Positions 18,688-26,801 of a DNA stretch of 64,000 nt are shown piece after piece. Each line of letters begins with the position of its first letter. Position 1 is the stretch's first letter. Made by a program: the position numbers and the translations under genes. Origin of the DNA: Rhodococcoides fascians A25f (GTDB taxonomy: Bacteria > Actinomycetota > Actinomycetes > Mycobacteriales > Mycobacteriaceae); NCBI RefSeq assembly GCF_000760935.2, contig NZ_CP049744.1, forward strand, positions 682,001 to 746,000, written 5' to 3'. Under the pieces are notes generated by a model that worked only from the letters and a program-made list of their open reading frames with translations, was not told the origin of the DNA and did not search any database.

Positions 18688-19299
18688 ATGACAACCGCAC
18701 GCGCGCCGCGCAAGACCGGACAGCCAGGGCGGCCGGGATACGACCTGGACTCGCTCTTGGCAGTGGCGGTCAAGGTCTTCAACGACCGTGGATACGACGG
18801 CACCAGCATGGAAGTTCTGGCGAAGCGGCTCGGCATCACCAAGTCCTCGATCTACCACCACGTATCGGGCAAGTCCGAGTTGCTCGAACTCGCGCTGTCG
18901 AGGGCGCTCAATGCACTCTTCGCGGTGACGACCGAGGATCGGGCGACGACCGGGCGATACATCGACCGCCTCGAATACCTGGTGCGACGCAGTGTGGACA
19001 TCCTGTGTGCGGAACTGCCCTACGTGACGCTGCTGCTGCGAGTGCGAGGCAACACCGACGTCGAGCGGCGTGCCCTCGCCCGTCGGCGCGAATTCGACTC
19101 GTTCGTCACCGGGCTCGTGGTCGCCGCGGCCGAAGAAGGCGACCTGCGTCCCGGTGTCGACCCGGCGCTCGCGTCCAAGCTGGTCTTCGGCACGGTCAAC
19201 TCGCTCATCGAGTGGTATCGCCCGCGCACCGGTGGATCGGTCGAGGAATTGGCCGACGCCGTGGTGGCCCTGACCTTCGACGGGTTGCGTCGCACGTAG
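18688..19299 (+). CDS. paaR: TetR-family regulator of the phenylacetate regulon
   Basis: Predicted 203-residue repressor. The N-terminal helix-turn-helix is TSMEVLAKRLGITKSSIYHH, the rest is an all-helical ligand domain. It is divergent from paaJ and precedes paaZ, the usual position of actinobacterial PaaR, which responds to phenylacetyl-CoA. GAGAAG precedes the ATG at 18688; a GTG six bases upstream is possible but too close to that site. Five similar palindromes in the window fit a TetR dimer. Confidence 0.88.
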   Translation: MTTARAPRKTGQPGRPGYDLDSLLAVAVKVFNDRGYDGTSMEVLAKRLGITKSSIYHHVSGKSELLELALSRALNALFAVTTEDRATTGRYIDRLEYLVRRSVDILCAELPYVTLLLRVRGNTDVERRALARRREFDSFVTGLVVAAAEEGDLRPGVDPALASKLVFGTVNSLIEWYRPRTGGSVEELADAVVALTFDGLRRT

Positions 19300-19397
19300 A
19301 CCCGGTGCCCCCGCACCTGAGTGTTCGGCATCGGCGACCGTGCGCGGCTTTCCGCCGATCGGCTCCGATCGTGAACAACCAGGTCCGCTGTCGAGTC

Positions 19398-19448
19398 TTG
19401 ACATCTCGGCGTCCGACGGCGATGGTAATTACCGACCGAACGTACGGT
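19398..19448 (+). promoter_or_regulatory. paaZ promoter and PaaR-type operator
   Basis: A perfect TTGACA (19398-19403) is followed by a -10-like TGGTAAT near 19423-19429. The operator ACCGAACGTACGGT follows at 19435-19448, with an extra ACCG directly before it. The distance from TTGACA to operator is 37 bases, almost the same as at the permease promoter (38). Confidence 0.7.
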
Positions 19449-19462
19449 GAGATGGAGGCGTT

Positions 19463-21490
19463 GTGAGCAGACTTCTGGAAAGCTATGCCCAGGGCACGTG
19501 GTATTCCGCAACCGATGAGGGAGCGCCGCTGTTGAGCGCCGTCGACGGCAGCGAGATCGCTCGGGTGTCATCCAGCGGACTCGACGTCGCAGGCATGGTG
19601 GACTACGCCCGCACCGTCGGAGGGCCCGCGCTCGCAGCCCTGACGTTCCACGAGCGTGCAGCCCTGCTCAAGCAACTGGGCCTGACGCTGATGGCCGGCA
19701 AGGAGGAGTTCTACCAACTCTCCCGGCACACCGGAGCCACCACCCGCGATTCCGGCGTCGACATCGACGGCGGATTCGGCACCGTCCTGAGCTACGCGAG
19801 CAAGGCCCGACGCGAACTCCCCAACGAGACGGTCTATCTCGACGGCGCGATCGAGCAGCTCGGTAAGAAGGGCACCTTCCTCGGTCAGCACATCTACACC
19901 TCGCGGCGCGGCGTCGCCGTCCAGATCAATGCGTTCAACTTCCCGGTCTGGGGCTTCCTCGAGAAGCTGGCCCCCGCGTTCATCGCGGGCGTGCCGTCGA
20001 TCGTCAAGCCCGCCAGCCAAACTGCGTACCTCACCGAGCTGGTGTTCCGACGGATCATCGAGTCGGGATTGCTGCCCGAGGGTTCGGTGCAGCTGCTGTG
20101 TGGCAGTGCCCGCGGTGTGCTCGACCACCTCGGTGGTCAGGACTCGGTGGCGTTCACCGGATCCGCCGATACCGCTGCGACCCTGCGCTCACACCCCAAC
20201 GTCGTCGGCGAAGGACTGCATTTCACGGCCGAGGCCGACTCTCTCAATGCGTCGATATTGGCATCCGATGTGGCACCGGATGATCCAGAGTTCGACCTCT
20301 TCATCAAGGGTGTCTTCACCGAGATGACGTCCAAGGCCGGTCAGAAGTGCACGGCGATCCGCCGTGTACTGGTGCCGCAAGACTCGGTCGAGCCCGTCAT
20401 CGAGGCGCTGAAGGCAAAGCTGGAGAAGGTCGTCGTCGGTGATCCGGCAGACGAGGGTGTCACCATGGGTGCACTCGCCAGTATCGATCAGCGCGACGAA
20501 GTCCTCAAATCCATTCGTGGACTGACCAAGTCCGCATCGGTGGTCTTCGGCGATCCCGACGCGGTGGATCAGCGAGCGGGGGCATTCATGGCACCGGTAC
20601 TGCTGAAGGCCGGCGACAAGACCGCCTCCGAACCGCACGAGATCGAGGCGTTCGGGCCGGTATCGACCGTCATCGGGTACGACAGCACCGCAGACCTGCT
20701 CGACCTCGTAGCCCGCGGAAAGGGCTCTCTGGTTGCATCTCTCGTGACCAAGGACTCTGCGATCGCGCGTGAGATCGTCCTGGGCAGTGCTCCGTACCAC
20801 GGCCGCATTCTGGTGCTGAACTCCGAGGATGCGAAAGAATCGACCGGCCACGGCTCGCCACTGCCGGTACTGGTGCACGGTGGGCCGGGCCGAGCAGGCG
20901 GCGGTGAAGAACTCGGCGGTATCCGCGGCGTCCTGCACCACATGCAGCGCACTGCAATTCAGGGAACACCGGATGTCCTGACGGCCGTCGGAAACAAGTG
21001 GGTTGCCGGGGCGAAGCAGACGGCCGGCGACGTCCACCCGTTCCGCAAGAACCTTGGTGAGCTGAAACTGGGCGACACCATCATCGGTGGACCACGGCAG
21101 GTCACCCGCGCTGATATCGATCATTTCGCCGAGTTCACCGGGGATACGTTCTACGCTCATACCGATCCTGAAGCGGCAGCGGCCAATCCGCTGTTCGGTG
21201 GAATCGTGGCCCACGGCTACCTGGTGGTCTCGCTCGCTGCTGGACTGTTCGTCGACCCGGCACCGGGCCCTGTCCTGGCGAACTTCGGCGTCGACAGCCT
21301 TCGCTTCCTGACGCCGGTCAAGGCCGAGGATTCGTTGACGGTGACGCTGACCGCCAAGCTCATCACTCCGCGTCAGAGTGCCGATTACGGCGAAGTACGT
21401 TGGGATGCAGTGGTTGTCAACCAGGACGGCGATCCCGTAGCCACCTACGACGTTCTCACTCTCGTCGCGAAGCCCGAGGCCGCGTCATGA
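19463..21490 (+). CDS. paaZ: Bifunctional oxepin-CoA hydrolase / 3-oxo-5,6-dehydrosuberyl-CoA semialdehyde dehydrogenase
   Basis: Ring-opening enzyme of the paa pathway, 675 residues. The N-terminal aldehyde dehydrogenase domain (about 1-510) has INAFNFP, Glu257 in HFTAEAD and Cys296 in AGQKCTAI. The C-terminal R-hydratase hotdog domain holds Asp561 and His566 in GDTFYAHTD. Both active sites are complete. The start is GTG at 19463, set by GGAGG at 19454. It leads a coupled run with the EthD-like gene and paaI. Confidence 0.96.
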   Translation: MSRLLESYAQGTWYSATDEGAPLLSAVDGSEIARVSSSGLDVAGMVDYARTVGGPALAALTFHERAALLKQLGLTLMAGKEEFYQLSRHTGATTRDSGVDIDGGFGTVLSYASKARRELPNETVYLDGAIEQLGKKGTFLGQHIYTSRRGVAVQINAFNFPVWGFLEKLAPAFIAGVPSIVKPASQTAYLTELVFRRIIESGLLPEGSVQLLCGSARGVLDHLGGQDSVAFTGSADTAATLRSHPNVVGEGLHFTAEADSLNASILASDVAPDDPEFDLFIKGVFTEMTSKAGQKCTAIRRVLVPQDSVEPVIEALKAKLEKVVVGDPADEGVTMGALASIDQRDEVLKSIRGLTKSASVVFGDPDAVDQRAGAFMAPVLLKAGDKTASEPHEIEAFGPVSTVIGYDSTADLLDLVARGKGSLVASLVTKDSAIAREIVLGSAPYHGRILVLNSEDAKESTGHGSPLPVLVHGGPGRAGGGEELGGIRGVLHHMQRTAIQGTPDVLTAVGNKWVAGAKQTAGDVHPFRKNLGELKLGDTIIGGPRQVTRADIDHFAEFTGDTFYAHTDPEAAAANPLFGGIVAHGYLVVSLAAGLFVDPAPGPVLANFGVDSLRFLTPVKAEDSLTVTLTAKLITPRQSADYGEVRWDAVVVNQDGDPVATYDVLTLVAKPEAAS

Positions 21491-21804
21491 GCGTACGAGT
21501 AGCCGTCTGTTACGGGATGCCCGAGGACACCGCCGCATTCGATCGTCACTACGCCGAGGTGCACGTGCCCCTCGCGCGGGCAGTCCCCGGTTTGGTCGAC
21601 TTCACCTGGGGCACGCTCGACTCGCTCGACGATTCACCGCCGCCGTACTACGCGATCGCCAGCCTGTACTTCGCGGACGAGACATCGCTGAAGGCAGGAT
21701 TGTCCTCGCCCGAGATGAAGGCCGCGGGCAAGGATCTGCGCAACTTCGCAACCGGTGGCGTCACGATGTTCACCCAGAACGAGCAGTCGGTGTTGCAGCC
21801 GTGA
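21487..21804 (+). CDS. EthD-family small protein
   Basis: Predicted 105-residue ferredoxin-like alpha+beta protein of the EthD type, with DRHYAEVHVPLARAVPGL and the C-terminal VTMFTQNE. EthD relatives are small, often dimeric proteins needed for some oxidative pathways, and their chemistry is mostly unknown. Its ATG overlaps the paaZ stop by ATGA, and its own stop overlaps paaI by GTGA. It is therefore made with paaZ and paaI. It could act on an unstable ring-opened intermediate, which is inference. Confidence 0.85.
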   Translation: MSVRVAVCYGMPEDTAAFDRHYAEVHVPLARAVPGLVDFTWGTLDSLDDSPPPYYAIASLYFADETSLKAGLSSPEMKAAGKDLRNFATGGVTMFTQNEQSVLQP

Positions 21805-22196
21805 CGGATTCGATGATCGCGCGAGAGATGTTCGAGGTCGACGCCGCGTCCCGCAAGCTCGGTATCGAATTGATCGAGCTGTCACCTGGACACGCGAGGA
21901 TGTCGATGGTCGTGACCGAGGACATGGTCAACGGCTATGCCATCACCCACGGCGGCTACGTGTTCCTTCTGGCGGACACGACGTTCGCAATGGCCTGTAA
22001 TTCGCACGACGATTCGGCCGTCGCGGCACGTTGCGACATCCGATACCTCCGTCCGACGACGGCCGGGGACGTGCTGGTTGCAGATGCCGTCGAGCGTGCG
22101 CGGTTCGGCCGGAACGGCCTCTACGACGTGTCGGTGACGTGTCGAGACGAGCTGGTCGCCGAATTCCGAGGTGACAGTCGGACCGTGGCCAGGTAG
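21801..22196 (+). CDS. paaI: Hydroxyphenylacetyl-CoA thioesterase
   Basis: Hotdog-fold thioesterase of 131 residues. The family core is Asn44, HGG at 50-52 and Asp59 in NGYAITHGGYVFLLADT. PaaI frees CoA from dead-end or overloaded phenylacetyl-CoA derivatives. The GTG start at 21801 overlaps the upstream stop; an ATG 12 bases on is also possible. Confidence 0.92.
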   Translation: MTDSMIAREMFEVDAASRKLGIELIELSPGHARMSMVVTEDMVNGYAITHGGYVFLLADTTFAMACNSHDDSAVAARCDIRYLRPTTAGDVLVADAVERARFGRNGLYDVSVTCRDELVAEFRGDSRTVAR

Positions 22197-22225
22197 TCGG
22201 ATCTGTTCGGAAGTACGGTGAGTCG

Positions 22226-23335
22226 ATGACCACTGCCGATCTGTCTGCCTTGGCCGACGCCACGGCGGCTGCTGTGGGCGGCGCGGTATCGGTGATGGAC
22301 CCGGCCGGCTACGTCGTGGCCTACTCGTCGCTGCCCGGGCAACCGATCGACGACGTGCGGCGCGACGGGATTCTCGGCAAGCAGGTTCCGGCCGAGTACA
22401 TGGCGCACCATACCGACGAGGACTTCCGGCGCAGCTGCACTGTGCGGGTCGTCGCCGTAGCCGGGGTGCTTCCTCGCCTGGCCGTGCCGGTGACCAGTGG
22501 CGGCGAATATCTCGGTTCGATCTGGTGCATCGTCCCCACCGTGGCAGTGTCGCCGCCCGATCCGGCCGCGGTGGCGGCATTGCAACGGGCAGCAGCGGAA
22601 GCAATACCGTTGCTGAGCCAGCGACCGCAGGCTGTGGGTGTCGAAAAGCCCAGGGCACGTGAACTACTGACCGATCCAACTGCCGTCACACCCGATGGGC
22701 AGCTGTATACGGTGCTGGCGACCCGGGTGCAGTCGGACCGGCCGGACGCCGCCGCGTCGCGACTGCGGGGGATGCTCGACCTGACCTTCGGGCAACAGCT
22801 CGACTCGGGTGCTGTCGTGATCGACGGCGCTGCCTTCCTCGTGATGCGTTCCGAAATCCCAATCACCGTAGACGAATTCGAGCATGTTCGACGCAGGGCT
22901 GTATCTGCCCTCGGAATTCCGGTGACGTTCGCGCTCGGTGGACCGGACGAGCGCCCGATGACTGCTCGAGTGCATGCGCAGTGGGCGCTCGACGGCTGCG
23001 AGGACGGTTCTCCGACCATCATGTTCGAGGAGGTCCGAGTCCACGCCACGCTGCGCAGGGCAGGGAAAGCTCTGTCGGAAGTCTCGTTGGCGTTGCCTGC
23101 CGTCGAACGGATGCTTTCCTGCGATGCTTCGGAAGGTACCGAGTACGCCGCGACGGTGCTGGCGTTGTTGGCGCACGAGTCCAACGTTGCCGCCGCAGCA
23201 ACATCGCTGTACCTGCACCCCAACACCTTCCGCTACCGACTCCGGCGTACCAAGGAGTTGTTCGGTCTCGATCTCGACGACGCGGACACCCGGTTGCTGG
23301 TGTGGATGTCGCTACGGCTCAGGGCCGGGCGGTGA
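22226..23335 (+). CDS. PucR/CdaR-type transcriptional regulator
   Basis: Predicted 369-residue regulator. Residues 1-130 look like a GAF/sugar-diacid-type sensor (VSVMDPAGYVVAYSS). The C-terminus has the PucR helix-turn-helix with NVAAAATSLYLHPNTFRYRLRR. It lies 29 bases after paaI on the same strand, so it may be read from the paaZ transcript. It could be an extra activator for phenylacetate genes or for the convergent FAD oxidase. Its end overlaps that gene's end by 17 bases. Confidence 0.85.
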   Translation: MTTADLSALADATAAAVGGAVSVMDPAGYVVAYSSLPGQPIDDVRRDGILGKQVPAEYMAHHTDEDFRRSCTVRVVAVAGVLPRLAVPVTSGGEYLGSIWCIVPTVAVSPPDPAAVAALQRAAAEAIPLLSQRPQAVGVEKPRARELLTDPTAVTPDGQLYTVLATRVQSDRPDAAASRLRGMLDLTFGQQLDSGAVVIDGAAFLVMRSEIPITVDEFEHVRRRAVSALGIPVTFALGGPDERPMTARVHAQWALDGCEDGSPTIMFEEVRVHATLRRAGKALSEVSLALPAVERMLSCDASEGTEYAATVLALLAHESNVAAAATSLYLHPNTFRYRLRRTKELFGLDLDDADTRLLVWMSLRLRAGR

Positions 23336-24728
23336 GGACCTTCCCGGGGTTGAGCAAGTAGTGCGGGTCGAGCAATTCCTTGATGCCGCGTTGCAGTTCC
23401 GCTGCAACCGAGTCGAGTTCGGTCTCGAGCAGATCGCGTTTGAGCAAGCCGACGCCGTGCTCCCCGGTAATGGTCCCGCCGAGTGAGAGGGCGAATGCCG
23501 CGATCTCGTCGAACGCGCTGTGCGCCTTGGCCAACGATGAGGGGTCGAGGGGGTCGACGATGACCGTCGGATGGATGTTGCCGTCCCCTGCGTGGCCGAC
23601 GACTCCGATGACGATGCCCAGCCGGTCTGCCACCCGGCCCACCTCGTCGATCATCGTGGCGAGTTGCGAAATGGGTACGGACACATCGTCGACCAACGGC
23701 GAACCGAGACCCTCGAGTGCCGGGTACGCCAGTCGACGGGCCTGCACGAGCTGCTCCGATTCGACCTCGTCCTCGGCAACGGCCACATCGGTCGCACCGG
23801 CTGCGGTGCACAGTGCGGCGATAGCCTCGAGCTCCTGCACTGCACCGTCACCGATGTCGGATTGGGCGATCAGCACGGCCGCGGCGTCGGTGCCGAAGTC
23901 CATACGGGCGTAGGCGTCGATAGCGGCGATGGTGGTGCGGTCCAACAACTCGAACAGGCTCGGGGTGATACCTGCCGCACGAATTCTCGACACTGCCTCT
24001 CCTGCAGCGACAGTGGAGGGGAAGGTCGCAGCCATCGTGAGTGGTACGGCGCTGGGGAAATCGAGGCCGACGGTGGCCTCGGTGATGATGCCGAGCGTTC
24101 CCTCGGAGCCGACGAACAGCTCTGCCAGGGAGAGCCCAGCCACGCCTTTGACGGTGCGTCGCCCGACGAACGTGGCGCGGCCGTCGGCAAGCACGACGCG
24201 CAGCCCACGGACGAATCGTGCTGTGACGCCGTATTTCACGCAGCACAGGCCGCCGGCGTTGGTGGCGATGTTGCCGCCGATCGTCGACGCCTCCCAGCTG
24301 GATGGATCCGGGAGGTACGTCAGTCCCTGCTGCACGGCAGCATCTTTCAACTCTTTGTTGGTGACACCGGGTTGCACGACGGCGGTGCGGTTGACGACGT
24401 CCAGCTCGACGATCTTGTTCATGCGCCGGGTATTGAGGGCGATGGCTCCCACGCTGGCGTTCGCTGCTCCGGCCAGGCCGGTCAATGCTCCCTGTGGCAC
24501 AACGGGAATGCGGTGTGCCGACGCGATGCTCATGACGGCCTGGACGTCCGACTCCGTGGTCGGCAGTACCGCCACCAGTGGCAGGGTGGATTCGCACAAC
24601 GCTGCCGAGTCGTGCCGGTAACTGGCGAGGATGTCGGGGTCGGTCACCACCGCGTCGGCACCGAGGGCGCGCATCAGTTCGTCGATGACCGGCGAGGGGG
24701 GAACGAGAGTCGACGTAGGTGCGGCCAT
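23319..24728 (-). CDS. FAD-linked oxidase (GlcD/D-2-hydroxyacid dehydrogenase-like)
   Basis: Flavoenzyme of 469 residues, of the length and layout of glycolate oxidase subunit GlcD and D-lactate dehydrogenases. The FAD domain has VVPQGALTGLAGAANA and ASTIGGNIATNAGGLCCVKYG. The C-terminal domain has VVGHAGDGNIHPTV and GTITGEHGVGLLKR. I chose the ATG at 24728; a start 117 bases upstream adds non-family sequence. It is divergent from the permease, and the PaaR-type operator at 24885 lies between them. An aromatic 2-hydroxyacid such as phenyllactate or mandelate would fit the context but is not shown. Confidence 0.85.
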   Translation of the reverse strand: MAAPTSTLVPPSPVIDELMRALGADAVVTDPDILASYRHDSAALCESTLPLVAVLPTTESDVQAVMSIASAHRIPVVPQGALTGLAGAANASVGAIALNTRRMNKIVELDVVNRTAVVQPGVTNKELKDAAVQQGLTYLPDPSSWEASTIGGNIATNAGGLCCVKYGVTARFVRGLRVVLADGRATFVGRRTVKGVAGLSLAELFVGSEGTLGIITEATVGLDFPSAVPLTMAATFPSTVAAGEAVSRIRAAGITPSLFELLDRTTIAAIDAYARMDFGTDAAAVLIAQSDIGDGAVQELEAIAALCTAAGATDVAVAEDEVESEQLVQARRLAYPALEGLGSPLVDDVSVPISQLATMIDEVGRVADRLGIVIGVVGHAGDGNIHPTVIVDPLDPSSLAKAHSAFDEIAAFALSLGGTITGEHGVGLLKRDLLETELDSVAAELQRGIKELLDPHYLLNPGKVLTARP

Positions 24729-24846
24729 GAGTTCGAGTATGACCGGCGTCACTGTCGACGTCTGCGTCGTTTCGGACGAAGCGAGAGGCCCTGATCGGTA
24801 GTTTCCGACAAAGTGCGTCCATCGCCTTGTTATGTACGCGACCACC

Positions 24847-24898
24847 TTGACAAACTACGGTGGCGCCGGTCACAGTATTTACCGACCGAATGGACGGT
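24847..24898 (+). promoter_or_regulatory. Permease promoter with PaaR-type operator
   Basis: TTGACA (24847-24852) is followed by AGTATT near 24874-24879. The operator ACCGAATGGACGGT (24885-24898) again has a preceding ACCG and a following GAGT. The layout copies the paaZ promoter. Confidence 0.65.
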
Positions 24899-25023
24899 GA
24901 GTTTTATCCGATTCTGCGGATGCACGTAGTCGCCGTCCTTCACTCATCGCAACCCGCCCCGCCCCACTCCGAACGGCCGCTCGATGCCCGAGCGCCGGAG
25001 CCCGAACGAAACGAGACAAGTCG

Positions 25024-26325
25024 ATGTCAACTCAGGTCGAGACGCCCACCGGGGTGTCGCGTGAGCATCGCCGCGCCGCCATGGCCAGCATGGTCGGTAC
25101 CACCGTCGAGTGGTACGACTTCTTCATCTACGCGCAGGCGGCGTCGCTCATCTTCGCCCAACTGTTCTTTGCGCCCATGGGGTCGTCCGGACAGCTGGTC
25201 GCCTACGTCACCATCGGTATCAGCTTCGTCTTCCGTCCTCTCGGGGCCATCGTCGCCGGCTACTTCGGCGACAAGATCGGTCGCAAGAAGGTCCTCATCG
25301 CGACCCTCACCCTGATGGGTGCTGCCACGGTCGGTATGGGACTGCTGCCGACCTACGCGACCATCGGCATCTGGGCTCCGATCATTCTGATCGTGCTGCG
25401 CATTCTGCAGGGGTTCTCCACCGGCGGCGAGTGGGGCGGCGCAGCGCTGATGGCCGTCGAGCACGCCCCGAAGGGCAAGCGTGGAATCTACGGCGCAGCA
25501 ACCCAGATGGGTGTTCCACTCGGCATGCTCATTGCGGTGGGAACGTTGGCACTGTGCACCGGCTTGCTCAGTGAGGAGCAGTTCGAGGCCTGGGGCTGGC
25601 GTATTCCGTTCCTCATCAGCTTCGTGCTGATCCTCGTTGGTTTCTACATTCGACGCCGCGTCGAGGAGACTCCGGTGTTCAAGGAGCTCGCAGAACGCAA
25701 GGAGCGCAACCACACGCCGGTCCGCGCACTGTGGCGCACCAACAAGAAGCAGGTCATGCTGGCCGCGCTGTCGTTCATCGGCACCAACGGAAACGGCTAC
25801 ATCATCGTGGGCGGATTCATCGTGGCGTACTCGACGCGTGAACACGGACTTGCTCGCGTGGATGTGTTGGTGGCCAGCTTGTTCGCAGCCATCGTCTGGG
25901 GAGTGTTCACTCTCCTCGGCGCGCATCTGTCCGATCGCTACGCCCGAACCACCATCATGAATCTCGGCAACGCGGCAATGGTGTTGTGCGCCATTCCTTT
26001 CTTCCTGCTCGTCGACACCGGGGAGTTGCACTGGATCTACGTGGCCCTCGGTCTCTTCGCCGTCGGACTCGGGCTTTCGTACGGCCCGCAGCCGGCTCTG
26101 TACGCCGAGATGTTCCCCGCAGCAGTCAGATTCAGCGGCGCATCCATCGGCTACGCCATCGGCACGGTGCTCGGTGGAGCTTTCGTTCCGACCATCTCTG
26201 AGGCACTGTTCAAGGGAACCGGCACGTCGATGTCGATCTCGATCTACCTGATGATCCTGGCCGCAATCTCCTTCGTGGCGACTTCGCGGATCAAGAACCG
26301 TCGAGACGAGGAGTTGAACGTCTGA
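25024..26325 (+). CDS. MFS permease, metabolite:H+ symporter type (likely phenylacetate or related acid uptake)
   Basis: Predicted 433-residue membrane protein with twelve hydrophobic segments. Family marks are VEWYDFFIYAQAASL in the first helix, FRPLGAIVAGYFGDKIGRKK for the loop 2-3 motif, and LQGFSTGGEWGGAAL in helix 4-5, as in shikimate/alpha-ketoglutarate-type symporters. Its promoter carries the PaaR-type operator, so it is probably part of the phenylacetate regulon and the best candidate importer. A strong hairpin follows its stop. Confidence 0.88.
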   Translation: MSTQVETPTGVSREHRRAAMASMVGTTVEWYDFFIYAQAASLIFAQLFFAPMGSSGQLVAYVTIGISFVFRPLGAIVAGYFGDKIGRKKVLIATLTLMGAATVGMGLLPTYATIGIWAPIILIVLRILQGFSTGGEWGGAALMAVEHAPKGKRGIYGAATQMGVPLGMLIAVGTLALCTGLLSEEQFEAWGWRIPFLISFVLILVGFYIRRRVEETPVFKELAERKERNHTPVRALWRTNKKQVMLAALSFIGTNGNGYIIVGGFIVAYSTREHGLARVDVLVASLFAAIVWGVFTLLGAHLSDRYARTTIMNLGNAAMVLCAIPFFLLVDTGELHWIYVALGLFAVGLGLSYGPQPALYAEMFPAAVRFSGASIGYAIGTVLGGAFVPTISEALFKGTGTSMSISIYLMILAAISFVATSRIKNRRDEELNV

Positions 26326-26335
26326 CGCGTTCACG

Positions 26336-26377
26336 ACGAAGGCCCCGAAACCGCTCCAATGGTTTCGGGGCCTTCGT
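26336..26377. terminator. Strong hairpin terminator after the permease
   Basis: A 17-base stem starting ACGAAGGCCCCG (26336-26352) pairs with 26361-26377 around the loop GCTCCAAT. It lies ten bases after the permease stop. Only a short T-poor tail follows, which is common in high-GC actinobacteria. Confidence 0.85.
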
Positions 26378-26420
26378 CGCTCGCGGCGACGCCGATCGCC
26401 CTTCGCGTCCTCGTCGACGA

Positions 26421-26593
26421 GCCTGTCCGCATCGGGCCAGTGGGCCACCGCAAGGTCACGGCTTCGCGCAGCAGCTCGTCGAGTCCGCGCTGACGGCCTA
26501 CCCGGGCGTCGTGGCGACTTCTTCATGCAGGGGGACTGTGTGGAAGTGGGAATGCCGATGTGCACGGGCGAGCGTCCGATGCTCATCATGTGA
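26421..26593 (+). pseudogene. Remnant of a GNAT acetyltransferase C-terminus, frameshifted
   Basis: One frame reads QGHGFAQQLVESALTAYPGV, like the acetyl-CoA-binding helix region of a GNAT. After a frame change the sequence continues DFFMQGDCVEVGMPMCTGER and then PMLIM with a stop at 26591-26593. No start codon or N-terminal half is present in the window. It is a decayed fragment; the only stretch over 300 bases without an intact gene (26326-26801) consists of the terminator, this remnant, an inverted repeat and the next promoter. Confidence 0.5.
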
Positions 26594-26602
26594 CGCATCA
26601 CA

Positions 26603-26625
26603 AACCGAGATTCTAGTTCTCGGTT
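26603..26625. repeat. 8-bp inverted repeat after the GNAT remnant
   Basis: AACCGAGA (26603-26610) and TCTCGGTT (26618-26625) flank a 7-base loop. It may be the old terminator of the decayed gene or an operator for the next gene. The following 80 bases are unusually AT-rich for the window. Confidence 0.4.
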
Positions 26626-26715
26626 CAGCCTGTGATACTCCACAGTCCGATAACTAGTAAGTGAATCAAAGTATGTTTTGAACCATTTCCTTGGTCCTGG
26701 GGTCGTTTTCTGCGC

Positions 26716-26742
26716 ACAATAGGTTTGACGATTGTTCAGGAA
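26716..26742 (+). promoter_or_regulatory. Shared motif upstream of the acyltransferase gene
   Basis: ATTGTTCAGGAA (26731-26742) recurs with one change (ATTGTTCAGTAA) on the minus strand before the E1-like gene. ACAAT at 26716-26720 forms an inverted repeat with ATTGT ten bases on. TTGACG at 26726 overlaps the motif and could be a -35 element. Confidence 0.45.
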
Positions 26743-26801
26743 TCGACCATGCACTCGATATGGCCCCAGAAGGGTTTCGAGTAACACCCAGGAGTTCGCC
26801 C

